A DNA stretch of 64,000 nucleotides, from positions 434,001 through 498,000 of the forward strand of contig WSYJ01000099.1 of NCBI GenBank assembly GCA_020186115.1. The letters run 5' to 3'. The translations under genes and the position numbers were made by a program. Positions 20,651 through 30,322 of the stretch are shown here, one piece after another. The number at the start of each line of letters is the position of its first letter. Positions within the stretch are counted from its first letter, which is position 1. Source of the DNA: Histomonas meleagridis (Eukaryota; Parabasalia; Tritrichomonadida; Dientamoebidae). Below the pieces are notes generated by a model. It made no database searches. It was not told the origin of the DNA and was given only the letters and a program-made list of their open reading frames with translations.

Positions 20651-21265
20651 ATGAGGGTCGATGATATTGATCAGATAAAGGAAGTTAAACTTGTAATGCT
20701 TGGATCTACTACTGTCGGAAAAACATCCATCGTTACGCGCTTAACAAAAGGATTTTTCAATGGTGAATCAACATCAACAATTGGAACTGCATTCCTATCT
20801 AAAACTATTCCTGTCGATGATATCCAAGTCAAAATTCAAATCTGGGATACAGGTGGTTCAGAGAGATATCGAGCAATGGCACCAATGTATTTCCAAAATG
20901 CAGATGCAGCTATAATCGTTTATGATATTACATCTGCTGAATCGTTTGCTGATGTTGAAACATGGCTAAAAGAATTACGTGATAAAGGACCTGAAAATAT
21001 ACTTATTTGTTTAGCAGGAAATAAGTCTGATCTTTCTCAAATGCGTGCTATCACACAAGAAAACATGTGCAAATATGCGCAAGGTCACGGAATCCCTATT
21101 TTCAAGGAAACATCAGCACTTACAGGTGAAAATGTTGAAAGCCTATTTACTGAAATTGCCCGACAACTCTCTAAAGGAGTTCCAAACGAACCACAAATGC
21201 CCAAGTTAGAGCTTGCAGAAAAAAACAAAACACCTACTAAGGAGAAAACCTCCTGTTGTAATTGA
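20651..21265 (+). CDS. Rab5-like small GTPase with altered switch II
   Basis: A 204-residue Rab. P-loop 'GSTTVGKT' (18-25), switch I 'TSTIGTAF', NKSD at 124-127, 'ETSAL' at 153-157 and a C-terminal 'CCN' for geranylgeranylation. 'YRAMAPMYFQNADAAIIVYD' is closest to Rab5/Rab22 ('[20 protein letters not shown]'), so early endosomal fusion is the likely role. Switch II is 'WDTGGSE' instead of 'WDTAGQE': the catalytic glutamine is Ser70 and the preceding Ala is Gly68. Loss of this Gln slows intrinsic GTP hydrolysis in other Rabs, so this one may stay active longer or depend on its GAP. Confidence 0.88.
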   Translation: MRVDDIDQIKEVKLVMLGSTTVGKTSIVTRLTKGFFNGESTSTIGTAFLSKTIPVDDIQVKIQIWDTGGSERYRAMAPMYFQNADAAIIVYDITSAESFADVETWLKELRDKGPENILICLAGNKSDLSQMRAITQENMCKYAQGHGIPIFKETSALTGENVESLFTEIARQLSKGVPNEPQMPKLELAEKNKTPTKEKTSCCN

Positions 21266-21814
21266 ACTGTTAATTCTAAATCAAGACAGTGATTTTTTAT
21301 TTCTTCTTTTGCAACACAAAAACATTCATCAACAAATTTTGTTGAATAATCGCCTTAAGTTTCGGCGTTTTTGCTTTGACTGGTCAGCCATTTACGCATT
21401 CATTTTTCAATCGTAAGAAATATCGGTTTTTTGAACACTTTACATAACGTTCAGATGTGTAGGCCGTTTAATCAAAAAAAGTCTGTTTTAGACTAACTTT
21501 TGAGGGACCGTTAATGTATATACAGATATAAACGGTCGTACTCAACAAATGGTAATTTACCACAAGGAAAATTCTTTAATTATTAAATCATAAAATAAAA
21601 TATTATTTTATCCACGGATTTTCACATGTGGCTTTAAGATATCATTTTTAAAAGATCTATTAAATCATCTTTTGAAATCAAAAAATGTTATAAAAAATAA
21701 AAGTTGTCAATTTACTTGAAATGCATTAACGATTACTGTGCAATCATTGTTGTTATCCATATAAAATATTTGAAAATTAAAAATAAAAAATAAGTTTAAA
21801 AAATGCATATCATT
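21266..21814. other. intergenic between convergent genes
   Basis: No gene is visible. A 67-codon frame at the left edge overlaps the Rab5-like 3' end and is a shadow. The remainder is AT-rich. Confidence 0.6.
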
Positions 21815-22600
21815 TTAATAACTAGTGCTTTCTTTTTTGAGCCAATCACAATAGCAAAATATTGCGCCCATAATCATAACAAGGGTAAATAGTAAAACAA
21901 CTACTGAACATACAATAGTTATTGTAAAAAGTTGATCTGCAGCATTTCCTTCTGCCTCTACATGACCTTCACCAAAACCATTTGATCTCCATTCCACAGT
22001 TCCTTTTTCTTGGAACTCAAAAACAATTGGTTGCTGTGAAAAAGAAAACCAACTTGTATTACCTCTAAGAGTCATGTTTGGCTTTGAAAATACTTTATCA
22101 TAAACAATTATTTCACTTTCATTTATTGTTTCTTTAAGTCTTATATCATAGTTATAACCAGGTAAAATAATTAGACATTCTTTATTTTGTTTAGGAGTCC
22201 AACTTCCTTTTCTTTTTGTACTAAAAGAAATTCCTCTGATACATGAAAATAATGGGATATTAATACCAGCTATAAACATGCTTTGATTTTCAGGTACATG
22301 TGTATAGACACTAACCACAGACTTTGTAAATTTTGCTATAGGTGTTTCCCTATTATCATAAATTGATAGATCAGGAATTAAATCATCAGAAAGCGTTCTT
22401 GCACTTGCATAAAGTCGTATGATTGTTCCATTACTTCTTAAAGGAGAAAGAATAAAAAATCTTTCACCTCCTTCCCATAAACCACAATAATCATTTTCTT
22501 TGTGATTTTCATTAACTTGAAGTACTCCATGAAATCTATAGCGAGATATGGAATTACACAAAGAATTTTCAATTGAAAGATGAATTAAAAAAACAAGCAT
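21815..22600 (-). CDS. type I membrane protein of unknown function
   Basis: A 261-residue protein. The N-terminus (MLVFLIHLSIENSLCNS) fits a short signal peptide, and a transmembrane helix lies at about 225-248 ('FTITIVCSVVVLLFTLVMIM'), followed by a 13-residue cytosolic tail 'CDWLKKESTSY'. The lumenal part has several Asn-x-Ser/Thr sites (such as NGT, NQS, NES, NMT, NTS) and at least five cysteines. It is probably a surface or endomembrane glycoprotein. No family recognised. Confidence 0.65.
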   Translation of the reverse strand: MLVFLIHLSIENSLCNSISRYRFHGVLQVNENHKENDYCGLWEGGERFFILSPLRSNGTIIRLYASARTLSDDLIPDLSIYDNRETPIAKFTKSVVSVYTHVPENQSMFIAGINIPLFSCIRGISFSTKRKGSWTPKQNKECLIILPGYNYDIRLKETINESEIIVYDKVFSKPNMTLRGNTSWFSFSQQPIVFEFQEKGTVEWRSNGFGEGHVEAEGNAADQLFTITIVCSVVVLLFTLVMIMGAIFCYCDWLKKESTSY

Positions 22601-23316
22601 CTAATGGTTAATTAACTTTTTGCATTTAAGGAATTTAACTTTTCCTCATAAAAGCGATACCTTGATATGATTCTAACGAAAATATTTTATTGGTTAAAAA
22701 CTATAATGCAAACAATTTTATAATTCTTTTAATTGAAAGTCAAAGCACATTTGATTCAATGATTTGATAGTATAGTCAAGATACAAACAAAAAATTTTAT
22801 CGCATTTAAAAAAATCAGTTAAATGTTGTAATTAATAAAACAATAAAGCGCATTAATATATATCCAAATTCTAGTATAATTTTTAAAGGCGTTTTAATTA
22901 CATTCCTCAAATATGAGGTAATGTCTCGAAATGATACTATAAAAACTGCAAATGATATTAAAAGAATAAAAATATTTAAAATATAAATTTACATATTGGT
23001 AGTATTTCATCAATTTTTCCCTTCATTTTCCTTCATTTTCCTTCTTCTACATGAATACAAAAATACAGTCCCATAAAGATAAAAATATCCATTCGCTGAT
23101 GGAACATCCCTGTTAGCCTAAAAAAATACCTATGACATTAAAGTGCGAATTTTTGTATAAATAAAGAAAACACAGTAAAATATAAGATTCGATTATATGT
23201 AATGTATTGAAATTGCCATGTAAACTCAGCAAAAAGTTATACTAAGTAAAGTTCACAAACTATTTTGGGTTAATTTCGTGTTTTAAAAAATCCATAGTTA
23301 GTATTAAAAAATGTTT
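22601..23316. other. intergenic, no gene seen
   Basis: AT-rich DNA with no frame longer than background. A triplicated pyrimidine motif (CCCTTCATTTT, CCTTCATTTTCCTT) occurs near 23020-23045. Confidence 0.6.
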
Positions 23317-24489
23317 TTATTCTACTTTGTCAATAGAGTTTGCCTCTTTCTCAAGCGCATTGATGAGAACCGTAATTTGCTTACTCATATCTTCCCAATT
23401 TTTCTCCTCAAACAAACGCGTAGGTGACTGATCCACCAAAAGCTTTTGCGACACCGAATCTATTTTGATTGATGCTACACCTGTAGAGTTTATATGAACA
23501 ATTAGCTTCTTGAGATCAATTGTACTGATCTGAAGCTGGTCTGTAACTTCCTTGAAGCTAACCTCTGTTTTACCCTCGGCAAGGGTTATAAATGTGAGAA
23601 CCATTATCTTTGTCTTCATTTTAGATTGATCGAAATTATTATTGACGATAAAATCTTTGTTGGTTTCAACGAATTTGTTGTACTGTTGAACATTACCATC
23701 AACGAAAATTTGTAGTAACGCCTTTTGTTGTTCAGTAAGATAATTATATATTAACACGGTATCGCGCATAACTTCAAAAACAAAAAATGTTTCGTCACTG
23801 AGGACTACATTGAAGGCTTTGGTGGCAACGTTTGCTAATGCATTGCTTTTGCTGCTATTTTTAAGAAGATATTTTCTGAATATTGGACTACGATAGAAAT
23901 GAAGAATAGAAATCACGCAAAGTGTATCAAATACGGGCACAGATTCGAAGAAGTCTACGCATGTATCAATGAAGAGTTCTCTTTTTTGTTTAATTGTGAT
24001 TGTATTTTCGATATGACGAATCATGAATTGAAGAAGCCAATGAACAAATTCGGAGTTTTTTGAAAGGTTTGAACGAATAGCAAAAAGAAGAAGCATACGA
24101 AGTGCATAAGCTTGTGCTTCAAGGTGATTTGTTAAAGAGCTCATCATGAAAGACATACACATAGCTCTTAAATTTGGGTGAGTGAATTCCTGTGATTTAT
24201 CTTTTCTTTCTGTCAAAGCAGAAGCTATTTTACCCACAAGATTTGACCATTCTGATTCACTAACAGCATATTTCTCCGAAGATGTTGAAGAACTTTCGTA
24301 CATATAATCATAAGCTTGCCAAACAGGGCAAAACCATTGATAAAATTCCTTTGGATTTAACTTATCAATAAATTGCGGAATCTCCGATTGAAGTACAAAA
24401 GCGAGATCTTTGATTGGCGTCTCTTCCATTCCACACTTTTTGCGCGCGGAGTTAATTTGTTCTTTAATGATTTCACTTTCGTCAGTCAT
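23317..24489 (-). CDS. EIF3M: eIF3 subunit M (PCI domain)
   Basis: A 390-residue helical PCI protein. The PCI domain ends with a winged helix at about 290-350: 'KMKTKIMVLTFITLAEGKTE', 'VSFKEVTDQLQIS', 'SIKIDSVSQKLLVDQSPTRLFEEKNWEDM'. This follows human eIF3m ('KMKLLTVVGMA', 'CKIDQTQRKVVVSHSTHRTF', 'WQQLYDTL') closely. It is a subunit of the translation initiation complex eIF3. The frame can be opened at 24546, but Met at 24489 (MTDESEIIKEQ) is preferred: an AAACGGTTTT promoter motif lies at 24505-24514, inside the longer frame. A COP9 or proteasome-lid PCI protein is less likely. Confidence 0.8.
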   Translation of the reverse strand: MTDESEIIKEQINSARKKCGMEETPIKDLAFVLQSEIPQFIDKLNPKEFYQWFCPVWQAYDYMYESSSTSSEKYAVSESEWSNLVGKIASALTERKDKSQEFTHPNLRAMCMSFMMSSLTNHLEAQAYALRMLLLFAIRSNLSKNSEFVHWLLQFMIRHIENTITIKQKRELFIDTCVDFFESVPVFDTLCVISILHFYRSPIFRKYLLKNSSKSNALANVATKAFNVVLSDETFFVFEVMRDTVLIYNYLTEQQKALLQIFVDGNVQQYNKFVETNKDFIVNNNFDQSKMKTKIMVLTFITLAEGKTEVSFKEVTDQLQISTIDLKKLIVHINSTGVASIKIDSVSQKLLVDQSPTRLFEEKNWEDMSKQITVLINALEKEANSIDKVE

Positions 24490-24586
24490 TTTGAAATGGC
24501 TGTCAAAACCGTTTAATATTAAAAAACGTTTATGATATTGAAACATTTATTTTTTACAATGATATGAATAGAAAAAACATAGATCG

Positions 24587-26842
24587 TTAAAACTCTTCTT
24601 CAGTACTTTTGGTTGGAAAAGTAAGTCTCTCATAAACTTTAAAATCTTTTGCATTACCTACTCGTTTGATACCGTTCCTCTTTGGCGGTTCTTCATCATC
24701 AAAATTTCCTAACTTTGATACATTTAAATTAGAAAATTTGGTTCTTTTGACTGTTCCGTTTTTGTCGCGTTCAATTGGTGGAATTCGGAGACGAACTGCA
24801 GAATTAAGAACAGATGCATTAACATCTCCTTCTTCTTTCAGAGGTGACCCATTATTTTTAGTACCAATGAACTCATTCCTTTGGAATTCAGAGATATCGC
24901 CAAATGAAACACTCGAATCACCAAATGCAAAACTTTCGGAATCCTTTCCAACAATTGGTATAATTGGAAGTTCGGTATCGGAACTCTCACTGCTGATATC
25001 GAAGCTTATTGAGTTCGATGATTTGTTGTTAATTGGTGGTGGTTCTGGTGAACTTACGAAAAAGTGCTCATTCTGTGTTTTTGAAGGACTTTGATGCGGT
25101 GAATTCACTGATGAAATGCTTTGGTGTGGTGAATTGGCATTGTTTGGCATTTTGGGATCTTCCCTTTTGTCAATTTCCATTGTCATTTCTTCTAAGCTTT
25201 TGGGAAACATTTCTTTCTCATCATCCTTTATTAGTGATAAAATTTTATTCTCTGGTTCCGACTCTTCTTCTGATTCACTGTGTGGCGGTGGCTTATATGT
25301 ATCTTCCATTGATAACTCGAAAGCTGAAGTGAAATCTTCGTTTATGATGCTCTCATTCTTTTTATTATTCTCTTTAACTTTTGTATTTTCATTCTTTACA
25401 TTCTGTTCTTTTATAGTTATTTTTTCATTCTTTGTGTTGTTTTCTTTTTCTTTCTTAAAATTGTCTTTTGTGTTGATGTTTTCTGTTTTTGTAATTTTTA
25501 CTTTTTCCTTCTTATTTAATGGTAATTCCCTTTCCAAATTATTTAATATATTATTTCTAATTCGGAGATATTCCGGATTTTTATTTTGCAATTGACTTCT
25601 AACGACATTTGGATCCAATTTCTTTCCTACAAAATTTGATTTAATTTTTTCCATTTCTTTTTCCACATTTTTTTGTATCATCTTCATAACATTATTTAAA
25701 TCTGTTTCTTTGCTTTTAATTGTTTCCTTTTTACTTTGTTTTCCAATAAATTTCTCGGCTTCTTTAACAAAATCTTTTTCATTTCCTTTTTGCACATCAA
25801 AATTTGATGTTTCGCTATCGTCTTTCACAAATGTATTTAAAATTTCATTTTCATTTTGCACATCAAAATTTGATGTTTCGCTATCGTCTTTTCCGAATGG
25901 ATTAAAAATTTTATTTTCTTTCTTTAACTCAGCAAATGGTTCGCAAACGTCGTCATCATCAGCAACTTTATGGAATATTGAACCGATATTTTGATTTACT
26001 TCAATTGGAGCAGCTTTAAAATCGTTTCCATTCTTGTTAAATATATTAAATATTTTTTTCGGATTCGATGGAGCTTTGCATTTGGATTTTTCTTCTTTAT
26101 AAAGTGATATCGTTGAGTTGAGTTCATCAGCTGCTGAGAAAAGTTCCTCACGCATAATGTCGCGCTTTTGCATTTCGCGTGTGTTGTTTAATTCTTCTTC
26201 ATCAAAGAGTTTCTCATGAGTTGCCATAAGTTTTCGCTCAAGATCTTTCCGTTGTTTACTGTTCCAATTACTTTCTTTAAGTGCATTTTTAATGTTTTCA
26301 ATTTCTCCAAGAATCTTTTGTGAATTATCTGTTTGGGGATACGGAGATTTCCGACCTCGCATAATATCCCATGAATCTGTAAATTCAGGATGACGACTCG
26401 TAATGTGCCTATCAATATAATCCATTCCTTTAAACTTTTTATCACAAATTGGGCAGCGATAATATGGCTGTGATTTAATCTTTAACAAAACTTCGGTTTT
26501 CTTAAGAATGGATTGCTTTTTCTTGAGTTCTTGAATATGTTTATGATTTTCTGCTTCTAATTTTGTTTTGATTTCTAATAATGAATTTTGGCAATTAATC
26601 ATATATTCAAAAGCAACTTGAAGTAATTGACAAAGACGGAGACAGAGAGGGTGTGCAAGAACTTGAGAACACCCAGGAACAAGTTTGGCTTTAACAAAAA
26701 TTTGTACTAATCTTTGAAGTGAATCGAAATCATTTGTTTGGCTTACTAAATTTGGATCAAGAGTGGCAACAAGGTTCCAATCTATTGGTTCGAGCTTGGG
26801 CCTTGGTGGTCCAGGAATTGGCGGGGCTTTTTGCTGCCACAT
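24587..26842 (-). CDS. DZIP1-like basal-body zinc-finger protein
   Basis: A 751-residue protein. The N-terminal domain (about 15-125, 'PIDWNLVATLDPNLVSQTND', 'QLLQVAFEYMINCQNSLLEI') matches the DZIP1/Iguana N-terminal region ('VDWRRISAVDVDRV', 'LAQFTIEYLLHSQEYL'). A coiled coil leads into a C2H2 finger 'CPICDKKFKGMDYIDRHITS' and RH at about 130-152. The rest is a long, charged, Ser/Asn/Lys-rich tail with a duplicated 'NFDVQ'-containing unit (about 25795-25900). DZIP1 proteins act at basal bodies and the ciliary transition zone, consistent with a flagellate. It is 97 bp upstream of eIF3m on the same strand. Confidence 0.8.
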   Translation of the reverse strand: MWQQKAPPIPGPPRPKLEPIDWNLVATLDPNLVSQTNDFDSLQRLVQIFVKAKLVPGCSQVLAHPLCLRLCQLLQVAFEYMINCQNSLLEIKTKLEAENHKHIQELKKKQSILKKTEVLLKIKSQPYYRCPICDKKFKGMDYIDRHITSRHPEFTDSWDIMRGRKSPYPQTDNSQKILGEIENIKNALKESNWNSKQRKDLERKLMATHEKLFDEEELNNTREMQKRDIMREELFSAADELNSTISLYKEEKSKCKAPSNPKKIFNIFNKNGNDFKAAPIEVNQNIGSIFHKVADDDDVCEPFAELKKENKIFNPFGKDDSETSNFDVQNENEILNTFVKDDSETSNFDVQKGNEKDFVKEAEKFIGKQSKKETIKSKETDLNNVMKMIQKNVEKEMEKIKSNFVGKKLDPNVVRSQLQNKNPEYLRIRNNILNNLERELPLNKKEKVKITKTENINTKDNFKKEKENNTKNEKITIKEQNVKNENTKVKENNKKNESIINEDFTSAFELSMEDTYKPPPHSESEEESEPENKILSLIKDDEKEMFPKSLEEMTMEIDKREDPKMPNNANSPHQSISSVNSPHQSPSKTQNEHFFVSSPEPPPINNKSSNSISFDISSESSDTELPIIPIVGKDSESFAFGDSSVSFGDISEFQRNEFIGTKNNGSPLKEEGDVNASVLNSAVRLRIPPIERDKNGTVKRTKFSNLNVSKLGNFDDEEPPKRNGIKRVGNAKDFKVYERLTFPTKSTEEEF

Positions 26843-27545
26843 TTTTAAACGTAAAGTTAAACGAGCATTTACTTTAAATAAAATGAAAATTATCTTCGAA
26901 AGAAAAAATTTTATCCATTTCTCAAAATTAAGTAGAAATAAGAAATTTGATATTGCATTTATTTTAGTTTTAACATCAATATTTTTATGATGATAAAAAT
27001 TATTAATGATTATAATTTATATATCATATCATATATTGACTATTATCAAATATGGTGAAATTTTGATCCACATCGAATAAAAATAATCTTTGCATTTAAG
27101 ATTTCAATAATGAGAAAATGTCAAATTAGAAATTATTTCTTCATATATATGAATAATATAAATATATAATACTGTAGTTGCATAATACTACGTTTGATAT
27201 CTTAATTATTACATTTCCTTATCAAATAGAATAATATTTAAGCATGCACCTTTCGTGCCATCGATAGCAGAAACAATATTTTCATTCCTAATAATAATTA
27301 TTATTTTTATCACTTTGATTAATCAAAAACAAGTAAATTATAAAAATACATTTTTTCACAATAAATTTTCTCTCATCAAGTGAACATGATAGCTATCAAA
27401 AATTGAAAAAAATTGCTTTTGAGAGAATTAAAAAGTTTACTGAAAAATGATGTTCAGAATTTGAATACGTGTATTTGACTTTTTTTGAACGAAATTGAAT
27501 GTGATATTTGGCCGGTATCAAACCAGTTCAAAACCCACTTTTTTC
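26843..27545. other. intergenic, divergent promoters
   Basis: No gene is visible. AT-rich tracts, including a TATATA-rich part near 27150. It separates the DZIP1-like gene from the PAP2 gene. Confidence 0.6.
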
Positions 27546-28418
27546 ATGTCAACACAACAGACATATAGAAAGAAAATAATCACAGAGCACCATCCATTCT
27601 GGGATATCATTGACAAAATAGAACTACCAATTGTTAAATTTCTTCAAACCCTGTTATTCGCATCCAAATTTCATAAATTTTGGGTTTATGCTGCCTGGAT
27701 TAGTTCATCTACTTCACTCTCTTATTATCCCTCAATATTGTTTTCACTCGGTCTTGCAGATAAAGCCAAACAATTATCGACATCTCTAGTTTTTTATGCC
27801 CTTCTCTCATCTTCTGGCAAGTTTTTCCTTAAACGCCGACGTCCAGGAAGCTATCCAGATACCTACAGTTATGATTGTTCTTCTACATCATCATTTCCAT
27901 CTCGTCATACAATTGGTGCCACTGTTTTTGCCAATTTTACTCCCATCAAATGGCCTTTTATCATCTTTATGATGTGTGATAGAATTGCTTTAGGTCAACA
28001 TTTTTTATTTGATTGTATTGCTGGATATGGCATAGGAGAACTTGCTGTCTTTTTAGGTCAATACCTGAATAACATCAACCTTACGCTTGTAATCCTTTTA
28101 CTCAGCCTTCGGATGTGGTCAAGTTGCTCCCGTATTTTGGGCGGAATACTTCCAATTATAATTGCTGAAAAAGTTAACTGTACTCCATTCGTTTTCCCAC
28201 TTGTCTTCTTGCGGTCTTTCATTAAGAAGCGACCGCTCTTTAATAAGCCCGTAAACCCGTTGTGTAATGAGCTCTTTGCTGCTGCATTGACAACTTTCAT
28301 TTTCATGGAAGTCAATTCCGGATTTTTGTACTTAAGAGAAAAAGGATATATATGTGATAAAATTTGGGAAATAAATGTATTACTGACAGAAAAAATACAT
28401 AACATATTTGATCATTAA
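27546..28418 (+). CDS. PAP2-superfamily membrane phosphatase (copy 1)
   Basis: A 290-residue multi-pass membrane protein with the three phosphatidic-acid-phosphatase motifs: Lys92-x6-Arg99-Pro100 ('KFFLKRRRP'), 'SSFPSRHT' with Pro118-Ser119-Arg120-His121 (usual PSGH), and Arg146-x5-His152-x3-Asp156 ('DRIALGQHFLFD'). Catalytic His121, His152 and Asp156 are all present. Such enzymes dephosphorylate lipid phosphates or isoprenoid pyrophosphates; substrate cannot be told. The frame opens at 27495, but ATG 27546 aligns with the start of the paralogue at 41727 ('HRKKIIMEH' / 'YRKKIITEH'). Confidence 0.9.
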   Translation: MSTQQTYRKKIITEHHPFWDIIDKIELPIVKFLQTLLFASKFHKFWVYAAWISSSTSLSYYPSILFSLGLADKAKQLSTSLVFYALLSSSGKFFLKRRRPGSYPDTYSYDCSSTSSFPSRHTIGATVFANFTPIKWPFIIFMMCDRIALGQHFLFDCIAGYGIGELAVFLGQYLNNINLTLVILLLSLRMWSSCSRILGGILPIIIAEKVNCTPFVFPLVFLRSFIKKRPLFNKPVNPLCNELFAAALTTFIFMEVNSGFLYLREKGYICDKIWEINVLLTEKIHNIFDH

Positions 28419-28702
28419 ATAAGTTTTTGTAATTTTTGTTTTTAACAATAAAACATTTTTCTTAACAATAAAACAATTTGTGGATTAAACAAATAAGTGA
28501 ATTTAAATTATCAATAGTTGGAAAGATTGTACTAAATAAATTTTGAATTATGAAAAACAAAGTATATAATTAATGAGATGCTTGATAAGATTTATGTTGA
28601 AAAACTAAACGCATTAATAAGCATATTTTATTTTCATTTTCCAAAAATTACGGTTTCCCCCACAGAATTCAAGCGTCAGATTGACTTTTGAATTGTGGGC
28701 AA

Positions 28703-29146
28703 ATGCTTTCTCTGTTTGCTTGGTGCTTATTAAGGGAACCAATCAAAGTAATATACCAAGAACCCACTGAAGAAGTTGTTTATGGTGGAGAACCCTCTCC
28801 GATGGTCACTGATGTTGGCAAAAATTTCACTCTATTAAAAAATTATTCAGAGATTCTCAATCAAGAAACATTAGAGCTTAACAAAAAAGGGCGCGATGGA
28901 TTTGGAGATATGAAATCCCGCTCAGGAAATGGAATGACGGGCATCTATAAAGGGTACAAGTCTATACCTAACTTCGATAATAGCGGATTACCTCAGGAAG
29001 GCAAAGATGGTCAATGGATCGAAGTCATCAAAGCGGACAAAAAAGTTTTTGACAAACTTAAAAAAGAAGCGAATAAAGTCGTTGGCAAGAAGGAAATCTA
29101 TGTCGTGAAATCATATTCCGAACTCTTGAAAAAAGTACTCGTTTAA
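28703..29146 (+). CDS. unknown protein with 'ML..F.WCLLR.P' leader (member 1)
   Basis: A 147-residue protein. The N-terminus MLSLFAWCLLREPIK is nearly the same as that of the gene at 30323 (MLFIFSWCLLRNPFK), and the two genes also share their 5' leader DNA (GTCAG..TT, then GCAAATGCTTT). The body is Lys/Gly-rich and holds two copies of a 'K-N/S-Y-S-E-I/L-L' motif ('LKNYSEIL', 'VKSYSELL'). The leader could be a very short signal peptide or an organelle-targeting signal; hydrogenosomal presequences often begin ML and end near Arg, but this one is unusually hydrophobic. The frame opens at a TTG at 28688; ATG 28703 is taken as start. No known family. Confidence 0.55.
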   Translation: MLSLFAWCLLREPIKVIYQEPTEEVVYGGEPSPMVTDVGKNFTLLKNYSEILNQETLELNKKGRDGFGDMKSRSGNGMTGIYKGYKSIPNFDNSGLPQEGKDGQWIEVIKADKKVFDKLKKEANKVVGKKEIYVVKSYSELLKKVLV

Positions 29147-30322
29147 ACAATCGTAATTTACTTTGTTTTTGACTTATATTTTTCTGTTTATTATTTCTCA
29201 GGAAAAGCATTTGAAAGTTCGAAATTTCAAATGTATCAAACCCAAAAATTTTAAACATTTGTCTAAAATTCTAAAACAAAATGACTTTCCCTAAATTGAA
29301 CACAGTGTTTAAATATTAGGCGAGAACTAAATACATTAAAAAAACATTTTAAATTTTGAAAATGCTTTGTTGAAGATAATCGGATACCATGAGAAGTGTG
29401 TAAAACTGACTTAAGCGCACATATTTATCGTGTCTATGCTGAGAAATTAAAATCACAAAGAAAGTAAAAAATTTGTATTTTTCACATAAAGAAAGGAAAA
29501 GGAATAAAGCACAAAACATACTCATTTTATCTAGTTAGCAGACAAGTAATTTATCCTCTTAGTGAATTATTCATTGGTTTTACAAGAAAATTTCATTTTT
29601 GTAAGTGCATTTTTGCCCATACTCTAATATCTTATTAGTTATACTTCTAGTGAATTAGAACTTTGACTTCTTTGAAGATATAATTCATATTTTCTGCAGT
29701 TTTTATATTTAATTACTGTTGAGCCATTAATTGTTTTGTTCTTGTCATGATTTCTCACTAAGACGATGTATGAGTTTTGTTATGGAAGTAATTTTTTATT
29801 TAAAAAGAATGATTTATTTTATATTTGATAAAATAAAATAACATAGAGTTGTAAATTTCCTATTAGGCAGGTGAAAATCTTTCAAGTAATTAAAAAAAAT
29901 CATAGTATAAAAAGCTCATATTGATGATCATTCATTGACTTGTAAACCAATTTATTTGTCGCGTCAAGCCATTTGCTGTTTTCATCGAATTAGAAATCAT
30001 AAGAAAAATCGATCTGAGCATGTCCTATCTAATTTCTTCGAAACGAATTTCAGAAGCTTTTATAGCTTGTTGGTAGCCCCACCAGAAAATTTTTGGGCTT
30101 AAAGAAATCGGAGATTTTGGTGTTATGTGTTGTAACATATGTAAAGCTGGCAATAATTTATATCGCTTCGCCGAATTCAAGTTGAATGTTCAAAAATGAG
30201 AGTTACCCAACTCAACTTTTTGAATGATGTTTCTGTCGAAAACGATTAAAGGTGGTTACCATTTTCGAAAATCAATTTGAATTAATCATTCAATTTAGCT
30301 GTCAGTTTAACTTCAGCAGCAA
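29147..30322. other. intergenic, no gene seen
   Basis: More than 1.1 kb separates the two paralogous leader genes. No convincing frame or repeat; composition is slightly less AT-rich around 29980-30290. Confidence 0.55.

Noticed and set aside
24666-25994. Plus-strand frames of 94-159 codons opposite the DZIP1-like gene
   Set aside because: Antisense shadows of its Ser/Lys/Asn-rich tail, giving Ser/Phe/Leu-rich nonsense.
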